A stretch of DNA of 35,968 bases, taken from positions 1 through 35,968 of the forward strand of contig JAIEMG010000112.1 of the NCBI GenBank assembly GCA_019752375.1. Direction: 5' to 3'. Positions 1 through 7,235 of the stretch are shown one piece after another. The notes below the pieces were generated by a model that saw only the letters and a program-made list of their open reading frames with translations, was not told the origin of the DNA and made no database searches. The stretch's first letter is position 1; each line of letters opens with the position of its first letter. A program made the position numbers and the translations under genes. Source of the DNA: Gemmataceae bacterium. GTDB taxonomy: Bacteria > Planctomycetota > Planctomycetia > Gemmatales > Gemmataceae.

Positions 1-224
1 ACGCTGTCGGCGATGCTGGGTTCGAGCGGCGCGCCTTGCTTGATGGTTTTTTGCAGGGCCTTGAAGACGGGCTTGGGAAGCATCTGGCGTTGGACGGCTT
101 CGTTGAAGACGTTGGCGCCGAAGAGGTCCTTGATGGGCGCTTTCTTGAAGTCGATGCGCTGGAGGCAATGCTTGGCGGTCGCAATGGCCTGAATGGCCTG
201 CTGACGAATGTTCGGGGAACCCAT
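1..224 (-). CDS. glnN: Glutamine synthetase type III, N-terminal part (runs off the window)
   Basis: The first 74 residues of an ATP-dependent glutamate-ammonia ligase of the type III family are visible; the rest lies to the left of the window. The segment with LFGANVFNEAVQRQMLPK, followed by VFKALQKTI and a PLEPSIADSV-like stretch, matches the conserved N-terminus of GSIII (family form: FG.NVFN..VM...LPK..YKALKKTI). ATG at 224 is preceded by AGGAG seven bases upstream. GSIII assimilates ammonium in the cytoplasm, so its place downstream of two ammonium transporters on the same strand fits import followed by fixation. No good sigma-54 site was found in the 269-bp leader, so it may be read from its own housekeeping promoter or by read-through from Amt-1. 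The call rests on a short segment, but the motif is distinctive. Confidence 0.85.
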   Translation of the reverse strand, partial: MGSPNIRQQAIQAIATAKHCLQRIDFKKAPIKDLFGANVFNEAVQRQMLPKPVFKALQKTIKQGAPLEPSIADS

Positions 225-380
225 GGTGTCGTCTCCTGAAAATGATGGACTAAGCCGCTGGGGCAGCTGTGAGAGTCGGTATTCGCGGTTTTGGGACCGA
301 TTCGATCCAGTCCCGGACGATTAAGTTAGCTTGAATTTCCAGTCGAACGCATTTTGGAAGTTGCTGCGATGGGCAAGGAC

Positions 381-419
381 CCGGAAGGAGCCATGTGGGC
401 GGTGGGTGGCTCCCTCCGG
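381..419 (-). terminator. Stem-loop downstream of Amt-1
   Basis: A 13-bp stem (381-393 pairs with 407-419, one G-U type mismatch) encloses a 13-base loop, about 75 bp after the Amt-1 stop and upstream of glnN. There is no clear T-run on the minus strand. It could be a leaky terminator or an mRNA-stabilising hairpin separating amt-1 from glnN. Confidence 0.4.
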
Positions 420-493
420 GCGTCGAAGCTTCGGTTGGACAGGTCGACGGATGTGGCGGAGGGAATTTCCCACGCCAAGACCTTTACCGCCGT

Positions 494-2440
494 TCATCTC
501 CCCGCGTACGCCTCCTCGGCGGATCGTTCGAGCTGGGAAGTGATGGAGTATCCGCTCAGGTGTTCCTGAAACAGCTCCCGCAGGTTCTCTGAAACAACCT
601 TGGGGTCGCCACCGCGGAACTGGAATCGGTTGCCCTTGACCAAGGTCATGTACGGATAGATCGACTTGAAGCGCGGGCTTGGAGCTTCAGGACCCGCCTG
701 ACAGAGCTTGGACCAGATCGACATGATTTCATCATGGTCGGCGCCGTTGATGACGACGGCGAAGCGCTTTTTGCCGTCCGGCGGCACCGCCGCTGACCGT
801 GGCTCAGGCTCCTGAACACGAGAAGTCTCCTGACCACCGGGACCATAATCGAAACCAACCTCGCCGTGCTCGCTGCGGTCCAGACCATCAATTTCCGACT
901 TCGCGTCGGTGATGAAGCCGAACAATACGTCGATGACCTTCGTGAGGACGATGCTGGCCACGAAAGCCAGCGCCGCGGACAATGCGGCGGCCTTCAACTG
1001 GGCAATGACCTGCTCGTAAGGCCCAGTTGCGCCCTTGTTCATCTTGGCAACGAGGCCGTCGGCGCCCGCCGAGTTGATGCTGACGTAGCAGAATACTCCG
1101 GTCAGGACTGCACCCAGGAAGCCACCCACGCCATGGACGCCGAAGACATCCAGTGAGTCATCATACTTGAACACCGGCTTGAGGCAGACCACTCCATAGC
1201 AGACGATGCCCGCGATCAGGCCAATGGCCAGGCCGCCCCAGATGTAAACAAAACCAGAGGCGGGCGTCACGGCAACGAGTCCCGCCACGATGCCGGAAGC
1301 CAGACCCAAGGCCGTGGGCTTCCCCTTGTGAAGCCATTCGGCGATCATCCAGCTCAAGCCCGCTGCTGCTGCTGCTGCCTGCGTGGCACTGAATGCCGAA
1401 ACCGCCAGCGCGGTGCTGGCCATGGCGCTGCCGCCGTTGAAGCCGAACCAGCCAAACCAGAGCAGCCCGGCGCCCAGCAGCGTCAGCACCATGCTATTGG
1501 GGTGCATCGCATGCTCGGGATAGCCCAGTCGCTTGCGGACCACGAGGATCGAACCCAAGGCAGACAGGCCCGCAGCGATGTGGACCACCGTGCCGCCCGC
1601 GAAGTCGAGGGCGCCCAAGCCGCCATTCAGCGTGTTTTTCCCCATGAAGCCGACCATCATCGTGCCTGGATCCTTGGTGACGGTCTTGACCACCCCGTTC
1701 ACGGTATCCAGCATTTCCACCGGGCCCCACCAGTTCATCGCCCAAACCATGTGGGCCAACGGGCAGTAGACCAGCGTGACCCAGAGCAGGATGAACAGGC
1801 AGTAAGGGCCAAATTTGATGCGTTCCGCCAGCGCCCCGCTGATCAGCGCCGGCGTGATGATGGCAAACATGCCTTGGAACATGACGTGAAGGTAGACGGG
1901 GATGTTCGTGCCGGCGAGGGTGTCGGTGGCCTCGACGCCCTTCAGGAAGAGCAGCTTTTCGGGGCTCCAGCCGATGAAGCCGCCGCGGGTCTCGCCGAAG
2001 GCAAGGCAGTAGCCAATAGCGACCCAGAAGACGCCGACGATAGCCAGGGCAACCATGCTCTGCATCATCGTGGCCAGGACGTTCTTGCCGCGAACCATGC
2101 CGGCATAGAACAATGCCAGGCCCGGCACCATGAACATGACCAGGGCGCTGGAGACAAGCATCCACGCGATGTCGCCGCGGGCCGTCGCGTCGGCGGCTGA
2201 AGTCTTGACGGTCTCCAGCTCCTTCTTGAGGGCATCGAGCGGACTTTCGGCTTCCTTGACCTCGGCAGGGAGGACGCCGATCTTCTCGGGCCCTTCTTCC
2301 GACTTCGGTTCGTCTTTCGGGGCTTGGGCGACGCGGATCGCACTGGCCATCGACTGGTCAGCGGCACCCACGCGAGGCGCACCCTGGGTCAGTGCCATGA
2401 CACTGAGCACAACGAGTGCAATTGCAAGCGCACGCTTCAC
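494..2440 (-). CDS. amt: Ammonium transporter (Amt-1) with N-terminal periplasmic extension and C-terminal extra domain
   Basis: An inner-membrane ammonium channel of the Amt/MEP/Rh family, about 648 residues against about 400-450 for a plain Amt. A signal peptide (about 1-28) is followed by a charged, Lys/Glu-rich periplasmic stretch to about 90. The channel domain then runs from the segment with MVPGLALFYAGMVRGKNV to the typical closing SEHGE. The pore histidines are visible in DFAGGTVVHIAAG and FGVHGVGG. The last 115 residues are extra: a Pro-rich linker, then a domain with RFAVVINGADHDEI, IYPYMTLVKGNRFQFRGGDP and a helical end, which is also present in Amt-2. The start is taken as GTG at 2440, because AGGAGG then sits 9 bases upstream exactly as in Amt-2 and the protein begins V/M-KRALA; ATG at 2446 or 2449 would lie almost on top of the Shine-Dalgarno. 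A sigma-54-like promoter lies about 116 bp upstream. Confidence 0.93.
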   Translation of the reverse strand: MKRALAIALVVLSVMALTQGAPRVGAADQSMASAIRVAQAPKDEPKSEEGPEKIGVLPAEVKEAESPLDALKKELETVKTSAADATARGDIAWMLVSSALVMFMVPGLALFYAGMVRGKNVLATMMQSMVALAIVGVFWVAIGYCLAFGETRGGFIGWSPEKLLFLKGVEATDTLAGTNIPVYLHVMFQGMFAIITPALISGALAERIKFGPYCLFILLWVTLVYCPLAHMVWAMNWWGPVEMLDTVNGVVKTVTKDPGTMMVGFMGKNTLNGGLGALDFAGGTVVHIAAGLSALGSILVVRKRLGYPEHAMHPNSMVLTLLGAGLLWFGWFGFNGGSAMASTALAVSAFSATQAAAAAAGLSWMIAEWLHKGKPTALGLASGIVAGLVAVTPASGFVYIWGGLAIGLIAGIVCYGVVCLKPVFKYDDSLDVFGVHGVGGFLGAVLTGVFCYVSINSAGADGLVAKMNKGATGPYEQVIAQLKAAALSAALAFVASIVLTKVIDVLFGFITDAKSEIDGLDRSEHGEVGFDYGPGGQETSRVQEPEPRSAAVPPDGKKRFAVVINGADHDEIMSIWSKLCQAGPEAPSPRFKSIYPYMTLVKGNRFQFRGGDPKVVSENLRELFQEHLSGYSITSQLERSAEEAYAGR

Positions 2441-2555
2441 GGTCATCATCCTCCTGTAGATGGAGAGAGGTCCACAAGAGAGCACAACTGCGTTCAACTC
2501 CTGCGAAACCAGTTTCGGGAATGAGTCAAATGGGCAGGATAGACGCCCATGCAAA

Positions 2556-2571
2556 AGCAAGTCCGATGCCA
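2556..2571 (-). promoter_or_regulatory. Sigma-54 (-24/-12) promoter candidate for Amt-1
   Basis: Minus-strand TGGCAT-CGGAC-TTGCT matches the RpoN consensus TGGCAC-N5-TTGCW at all positions but one, with the exact 5-base spacer. It points at Amt-1 and predicts a leader of about 100 bases. The matching site before Amt-2 makes chance less likely. Confidence 0.72.
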
Positions 2572-2809
2572 AGGCTGGCGCTGGGAATCTTTGGAGATGT
2601 AAGTGACTATCTTTTATGCGTTTATAGATGACGCAGATGCGCTTTCGGCCATCGTTTTCGCGCCCTCGCTGCTATGTGAAGAAGCGACGTGTGCCTAGTT
2701 GCCGAGCATCCGCAAGCTGAAAGGAAGTGAGGAAGACAGCCCGATACACTTTCCATGGATCGGAAAGGCCGGCGCAGCTGGAGCTGGAATCTGGGACAGG
2801 AATAATGGA

Positions 2810-2841
2810 ATGTCGTTGCGGCAAGGTTGCCGCAACGACAT
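2810..2841 (-). terminator. Perfect 14-bp hairpin after the TIGR03000/Ig gene
   Basis: ATGTCGTTGCGGCA, a 4-base loop and the exact complement, 17 bp beyond the stop codon of the secreted Ig-repeat gene. There is no long T-run. The position suggests transcription termination or 3' end protection, separating this gene from the sigma-54 promoter of Amt-1. Confidence 0.6.
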
Positions 2842-2858
2842 CTTGCAGCCGCACAATT

Positions 2859-4259
2859 CTACTTCTTGGACACCGTGACCTTTAGGGTGAACTCGCCCTT
2901 GGCCTTGTCGGACGAGCCGAGCACCTTGAGGTCCGCCTCCGTCACTTCCACGTCGGCGGTCACCGTGGCTTCGGCTTCGGCCTGGTCAGCGTCGGCTGCA
3001 ATCGTCAGGTCCTTGATGCTGACGCCCGCTGGGAGGTTCTCGAACTTCACCGCCACCGGGCCGGTGAAGCCGTTGCGTACCACGCGGACCGGCAGGATCT
3101 TGGTGAAGCCACCGACTTGAAGCGGCAGGGTGCCCGGCATCTCGAGCGTCAGGACTGGGTCCTTCGGCGGCGGGGGAGCGGGCGCCTGGACAACGAGCTT
3201 GATCTGGCCGCCGGCCTTTGCAGACTTGGCGCCAATAGCGGCGACACGCACGTCGATCGGACCAACCTTGGTCCCCTTGTCGAAATTCAGCTCCAGTTCC
3301 CCTTCACTTTGATCGGCCGGAATGGTGAGCACGGTCTTCTTGGCAGTTGGCAGGCCGAAGAACTCGACGGTCACTGGCCCGGTGAAGTTCTCGCGCGACA
3401 CCTTGACCGGCAGCTTCTTCTTCTCGCCCGCCTTCACTTCCACGGTGGGAGGCACGTCGAGTTTCACCACTGCGGGCTTCGCGGGCGGTTCCTTCTTCTC
3501 AACTACCGGTTTGCTCACGGTGACGGTGAGAGTCGCATGGCCGGACACCGTGCCGCCGGTCCCCGTAACTCCGACCTTGAAGGTGCCCGGAGCAGCGTCC
3601 TTGTCGACCGTCACTTCCAGTTTTCCGCTGGACTGGTCGCCGGCGACGCGGCTGGACGTGACGGCAACTTTTTCGGGCAGGCCGGTGAACGTCAGCTTGA
3701 TCGGCTCTTTGAAGTGATCGCGCTGGACTTGCAAAGCGACCGACTTCTTCTGGCCAGGATCCAGGACAAGTGTCGGTTCGGGCAGTGTCAGTTTGAACGA
3801 ACCAACCACTGGCTCCGGCTTCGGATCGGGTTTCGGGTCGGGCTTCTTGACCACCGGATCGGGTTTCGGGTCCGGTTTCGGGTCCGGTTTCGGATCGGGT
3901 TTTTTCACGACCGGTTCCACCGGGACGCGCAGGTCTACCTCCGCGGTTCCGCCGGCCCGGACAATCGCCTCCGTCTCGCGAGTGACATCCTTGCCGTTTT
4001 CCTTCCAGGTCGCCTTGAATGAATAGGCGTATTTCTTGCCGGCGGCCAGGGGCGGAGACTTGAAGTAGCGAACATCGCCAGTCATCGTCGTCAATTTGCC
4101 TTGGACAAACAGCTCAGCGTCGGCCGGCAGTCGGACGGTGATGTTGACCCGATTTTCATCTTCCTTGGTCGGCTCGTCCGCGCTGGAAGGCACCAGCGCG
4201 GCGGTCATCGACAGGCTGAGGGCGATGCCAAGGCGAACAATGGTCGAGACAGGTTTCAT
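2859..4259 (-). CDS. Secreted TIGR03000-domain protein with three Ig-like repeats
   Basis: 466 residues, start ATG at 4259, signal peptide about 1-27 ending near PSSADEP. A TIGR03000-type domain follows (about 32-110; NITVRLPADAELFVQG, then SPPLAAGKKYAYSF and a VRAGGTAEVDL close). After it comes a stiff linker of KPDP repeats (about 119-150), then three related beta-sandwich-like repeats of about 95 residues. Each repeat begins with a stretch such as LDVPPTVEVKAGEKKKLPVKV, has a central F-x-x-P-[IV]-x-[LV]-x-F-x-[GN]-LP, and ends with a [LV]-x-V strand. It has no visible catalytic motif. It lies between two ammonium transporters, and Amt-2 carries one copy of the same repeat, so a periplasmic or surface role tied to the transporters is inferred but not shown. 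Function is otherwise unknown. Confidence 0.85.
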   Translation of the reverse strand: MKPVSTIVRLGIALSLSMTAALVPSSADEPTKEDENRVNITVRLPADAELFVQGKLTTMTGDVRYFKSPPLAAGKKYAYSFKATWKENGKDVTRETEAIVRAGGTAEVDLRVPVEPVVKKPDPKPDPKPDPKPDPVVKKPDPKPDPKPEPVVGSFKLTLPEPTLVLDPGQKKSVALQVQRDHFKEPIKLTFTGLPEKVAVTSSRVAGDQSSGKLEVTVDKDAAPGTFKVGVTGTGGTVSGHATLTVTVSKPVVEKKEPPAKPAVVKLDVPPTVEVKAGEKKKLPVKVSRENFTGPVTVEFFGLPTAKKTVLTIPADQSEGELELNFDKGTKVGPIDVRVAAIGAKSAKAGGQIKLVVQAPAPPPPKDPVLTLEMPGTLPLQVGGFTKILPVRVVRNGFTGPVAVKFENLPAGVSIKDLTIAADADQAEAEATVTADVEVTEADLKVLGSSDKAKGEFTLKVTVSKK

Positions 4260-4343
4260 GGGTGGAAATCCGTGAGTCCGTGATCGAAGGAAGGTTCGCG
4301 ACAGGACGGCAAGGGCGCGGATAGCGAGGCCGCGCGGGCAAAC

Positions 4344-4380
4344 GTCATCCCGCCCAGCTGCGAAGGCCGGGCGGGATGAC
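4344..4380 (-). terminator. Hairpin between Amt-2 and the Ig-repeat gene
   Basis: A perfect 12-bp stem (GTCATCCCGCCC at 4344-4355 with its complement at 4369-4380) and a 13-base loop, 35 bp after the Amt-2 stop. It lacks a T-run, so it may only weaken read-through into the downstream secreted gene. Confidence 0.55.
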
Positions 4381-4414
4381 GGATTGAATTGCCGCAACTT
4401 TCAAGAAGGCGCTA

Positions 4415-6757
4415 TCACGACTCGACTGTCGCACGCACCGTCTTGCTCCTCATGCGGCCCTGCAGCAGGCGCTCCATGCTGCCACGGATGACTTCCGGGT
4501 CGCCGCCGCGGAAGCGGAAGCGGTTGCCCTGCATCGTAGTCATCTGCGGGTAGATGAGCAGGAACTCCTTGGGTGGCGGGCCCGCACTCGGTTTGCACAT
4601 CTCGGACCAGGTCTCCTTCAAAGTGTCCGAGTCGGCGCCTTGCACGGTTACCACGAAGCGTCCACCCCCCTTCGGTGGCGGCGCCAGCGCCGGCCGTGGC
4701 TCGGCGCTTGTACTCGAGAAGTGCCCTTCGGGCGTCTTGGGGTCTTCGTTGATGTAGCCGAGCACACCCATTTCCGGGATGTCCAGGCCCTGCAACTCCA
4801 CCTCGGCACTGACGCGGTTGCCCATCAGCTTCTCGACGATCCAGAAGAACACGAAGGATGCGGTGAACACCCAAACGATGTTGGCGCCAATGCCGACACC
4901 CTGAGCGTAAAGTTGGCTCGGGTTGCCATAGAACAACCCGGTGACGCCGGTTTCCACCCACTCCTTGGGCGCCTTGGCGACGTCTTCGACCCAGTGCAGC
5001 GCGCCGGCGGGATCCTTGAACCAGTGGGCGCCGTTCCAGCCGATGCCATAGGTTCCGTCCGCGAATAGCCCCAGCGCGATAATGCCCCAGGCGCCGTTGA
5101 CGCCGTGAACGCTGATGGCGCCCACGGGATCATCGATCTTGGCGACCTTTTCCCAGAACAGGCAGCTCCAGATCACCAGCACGCCGGCAACCAGACCGAT
5201 CACACAGGCCGCCCAGGGCGTCACGAACGCACAGGGTGCAGTGATCGCGACCAAGCCCGCCAGCATGCCGTTGCACATGAAGCTCGGGTCGGGCTTTTTG
5301 TAGAACACCCACATGTAAACCATGGAGGCCAAGGCGCCGGTGGCGCCCGCGAGCATGGTGTTGACGGCGGCACGGGGAGCGATGAAGTCATTGCCCAGCT
5401 GCAGTGCGCTGCCGGGGTTGAACCCGAACCAGCCGAACGCCAGGATGAACGTGCCGACCATGTACATGGGCACGTTGTGGGCCGGCAGGGCGTTGACGGA
5501 GCCGTCCTTGTTGTACTTGCCGAGGCGTGGGCCGATGATGATGGCCCCCGCGAGGGCGCAGACGCCGCCAGTCATGTGAACGACCGAGGAGCCGGCAAAG
5601 TCAACATGACCATGCCCCAGGCCGAAGTTCGTCCCCAGCGCCGACAGCCAGCCGCCGCCCCAGACCCAGTTGCCGTAGACAGGGTACAGCAACATGCTCA
5701 CGAAGAAGGCGAAGACCACGAACGGCAGGAATTTCCAACGCTCGGCCATCGCCCCGGTCGGGATGGTGGCGGTGGTGTCCATGAACACCATCTGGAACAG
5801 GAACAGGGCCATGATGCTCACGTCGAAGGCGCGGCCGGTCAGGAAGAAGCCATCATAGCCGAAGATGCCAAACGTCTTGCCGAACACCTCGATGGTGTAC
5901 TCGCTGTCGAGCAGCTTGGCGGAGCCGCCCCACAGGCTGGTGGAAGCGGTGCCAGTGCCGCCAAACATGAGCGCGAAACCAACCAGGTAGAAGCCAAGCA
6001 TGCCCAGCGCGTAGACCATGAAGTTCATGCCCATGGTGTGCGCCACGTTCTTGGCTCGGGTCAAGCCGGTCTCGACCATCGCAAAGCCGGCTTGCATGAA
6101 CATGACCAGGAAACCGCAGATCAAGGTCCACATCATGTTCGTGGCGAATCGCGATTTCGTCGCATACTCGCCCAGGGCCACAAGGTACTTGTTCTGGGCG
6201 ACCATCAATTCCTGCTGCGTGTTTTGGTTCTCCAGCAAGATTTTCGAATCGGGCTTCTCGGGGTCCGTGACCTTGATTTTCTTCGCGGTAGGATCGGGCA
6301 CATCGACGCCGACGGCCTTGGCGTCGCCGGCAGAGTCGGTTGGGTTGGGCTTCTTGTAGGCGACTTCCACCTCCGCATCGGACTTGAGGCTGCCGCCGGA
6401 CGCCTCGACCTTCAATTTGAGCTTGTCTACTTCCTTCTGCAGGACGAACTCGAACTTGGTGGAGGTCGCGCCCTTGCCGATGGTCGCTTCCAGCACCTTG
6501 TTGTCCGGCAGGCCGGTGACCTTGATCTTGACCGGGCCTTCGTAGCCCTCCGGGGCCACCTTGACCTCCAGTGGGATCGTGTTGCCTAACACGACGTCCA
6601 CGGACGAAGGCACGTCGAGCTTCAGGTCGGGTTCCTTCGGCGCGTCCTTTTTCTCCGCTGGCTTGTCGCCGGGTTTGTCGTCGGCGGCAACGGAGATGCC
6701 TCCCGCTAGCCAGAAGAGACAAAGCGCCATGGCGCTGCACGAAAAGATGCGTTTCAC
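4415..6757 (-). CDS. amt: Ammonium transporter (Amt-2) with N-terminal Ig-like domain and C-terminal extra domain
   Basis: An inner-membrane ammonium channel of 780 residues, nearly twice the family's usual length. Signal peptide 1-25 is followed by an Ig-like domain at about 44-136 (LDVPSSVDVVLGNTIPLEVKV, then GPVKIKVTGLPDNK) closely resembling the repeats of the neighbouring secreted protein. A linker with an amphipathic stretch (about 165-200) leads to the Amt core from about 206. The core shows ETGLTRAKNVAHT, TATIPTGAMAERWKF, and pore histidines in DFAGSSVVHMTGG and AISVHGVNGAWG. The last roughly 105 residues repeat the extra domain of Amt-1 (RFVVTVQGADSDTL, IYPQMTTMQGNRFRFRGGDP). The start is GTG at 6757 with GGAGGA 9 bases upstream. 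A consensus sigma-54 promoter lies 109 bp upstream, so expression under nitrogen limitation through NtrC or a similar activator is likely. Confidence 0.94.
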   Translation of the reverse strand: MKRIFSCSAMALCLFWLAGGISVAADDKPGDKPAEKKDAPKEPDLKLDVPSSVDVVLGNTIPLEVKVAPEGYEGPVKIKVTGLPDNKVLEATIGKGATSTKFEFVLQKEVDKLKLKVEASGGSLKSDAEVEVAYKKPNPTDSAGDAKAVGVDVPDPTAKKIKVTDPEKPDSKILLENQNTQQELMVAQNKYLVALGEYATKSRFATNMMWTLICGFLVMFMQAGFAMVETGLTRAKNVAHTMGMNFMVYALGMLGFYLVGFALMFGGTGTASTSLWGGSAKLLDSEYTIEVFGKTFGIFGYDGFFLTGRAFDVSIMALFLFQMVFMDTTATIPTGAMAERWKFLPFVVFAFFVSMLLYPVYGNWVWGGGWLSALGTNFGLGHGHVDFAGSSVVHMTGGVCALAGAIIIGPRLGKYNKDGSVNALPAHNVPMYMVGTFILAFGWFGFNPGSALQLGNDFIAPRAAVNTMLAGATGALASMVYMWVFYKKPDPSFMCNGMLAGLVAITAPCAFVTPWAACVIGLVAGVLVIWSCLFWEKVAKIDDPVGAISVHGVNGAWGIIALGLFADGTYGIGWNGAHWFKDPAGALHWVEDVAKAPKEWVETGVTGLFYGNPSQLYAQGVGIGANIVWVFTASFVFFWIVEKLMGNRVSAEVELQGLDIPEMGVLGYINEDPKTPEGHFSSTSAEPRPALAPPPKGGGRFVVTVQGADSDTLKETWSEMCKPSAGPPPKEFLLIYPQMTTMQGNRFRFRGGDPEVIRGSMERLLQGRMRSKTVRATVES

Positions 6758-6865
6758 GACTCGTCTTCCTCCGGGGATGGAAAGCCCGCAAACGGTCGAC
6801 GCTGGTCAGCGCTTGCGAGGCCGGTGGTAGGCGTTTTTGCCTGCGGCAGAATTATCAGTCGGGAT

Positions 6866-6881
6866 TGCAACTACGGTGCCA
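6866..6881 (-). promoter_or_regulatory. Consensus sigma-54 (-24/-12) promoter for Amt-2
   Basis: Minus-strand TGGCAC-CGTAG-TTGCA is a full match to the RpoN consensus TGGCAC-N5-TTGCA, correctly oriented towards the GTG start at 6757. The expected transcript start lies near 6854, giving a leader of roughly 100 bases, as for Amt-1. An upstream activator site was not identified. Confidence 0.85.
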
Positions 6882-7051
6882 ACGTCCGCCTTCATTGCGA
6901 AGGCTGCAAGAAGTGTTGGCGCAGAAAGTCGTTACGCGAGAAAGTTATCCGCACACACTGCACGGGACGACCATGCCGCTGCTAGCGAATGAACGGACAA
7001 TGCCTAGAAGTAGGGCACTTGAGGCGAGTTGGAGAAGGGAGTCATTGGTTG

Positions 7052-7169
7052 TACTGCACGCGGGCCAAATTGGTTTCTGGCAAGGTGGGCCAGACACTCT
7101 TGTCTGGCCGGCCAGACAAGAGTGTCTGGCCCACCGAACACAGCCATTCTCTACCGCGCGACGTATAAC
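7052..7169 (+). repeat. Dispersed 118-bp element, copy 1, with 50-bp perfect palindrome at 7085-7134
   Basis: The palindrome starts GTGGGCCAGACACTC and each 25-base half is the exact reverse complement of the other. The flanks (TACTGCACGCGGGCC on the left, CGCGCGACGTATAAC on the right) are shared with the copy at 26077-26194, same orientation and same total length. It lies in the divergent region between Amt-2 and the antiporter. Confidence 0.92.
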
Positions 7170-7235
7170 AGTTGGGGCGCGTCCCTCTCCCAGCGCAACG
7201 CATTCATCGGTGTTGATACCTGATGAGGGTCTGTC

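Larger units (their letters stand above)
2441..2858. other. Intergenic region upstream of Amt-1
   Basis: 418 bp without a convincing gene. It holds the Amt-1 leader, a -24/-12 promoter-like sequence at 2556-2571 (minus) and the hairpin 2810-2841 that follows the TIGR03000/Ig gene. Apparent short frames here have no ribosome-binding site or family resemblance. Confidence 0.6.
6758..7235. other. Divergent intergenic region between Amt-2 and the antiporter
   Basis: 478 bp, no gene seen. It contains the consensus -24/-12 element 6866-6881 (minus) and copy 1 of the dispersed 118-bp element (7052-7169). GAGGG six bases before ATG 7236 serves the plus-strand antiporter gene; its own promoter is not obvious. 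Confidence 0.6.

Noticed and set aside
288..304. Sigma-54 promoter before glnN
   Set aside because: GG and GC at the right spacing occur, but both hexamers otherwise depart from the consensus (CGGTCC and CCGCG).
494..2440. C-terminal domain of the Amt proteins as a fused P-II domain
   Set aside because: It lacks the T-loop, the GDGK B-loop and the RTGE end of P-II; a separate P-II gene is nearby.
5105..6589. Long open frame of 494 codons opposite Amt-2
   Set aside because: It is the complement of a well-supported amt gene. High GC makes opposite-strand stop codons rare; the product is His/Glu/Arg-rich without any family resemblance.
7085..7134. Palindromic repeats as part of a CRISPR array or integron
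   Set aside because: The four copies are single and kilobases apart, with no regular spacers, cas genes or integrase.
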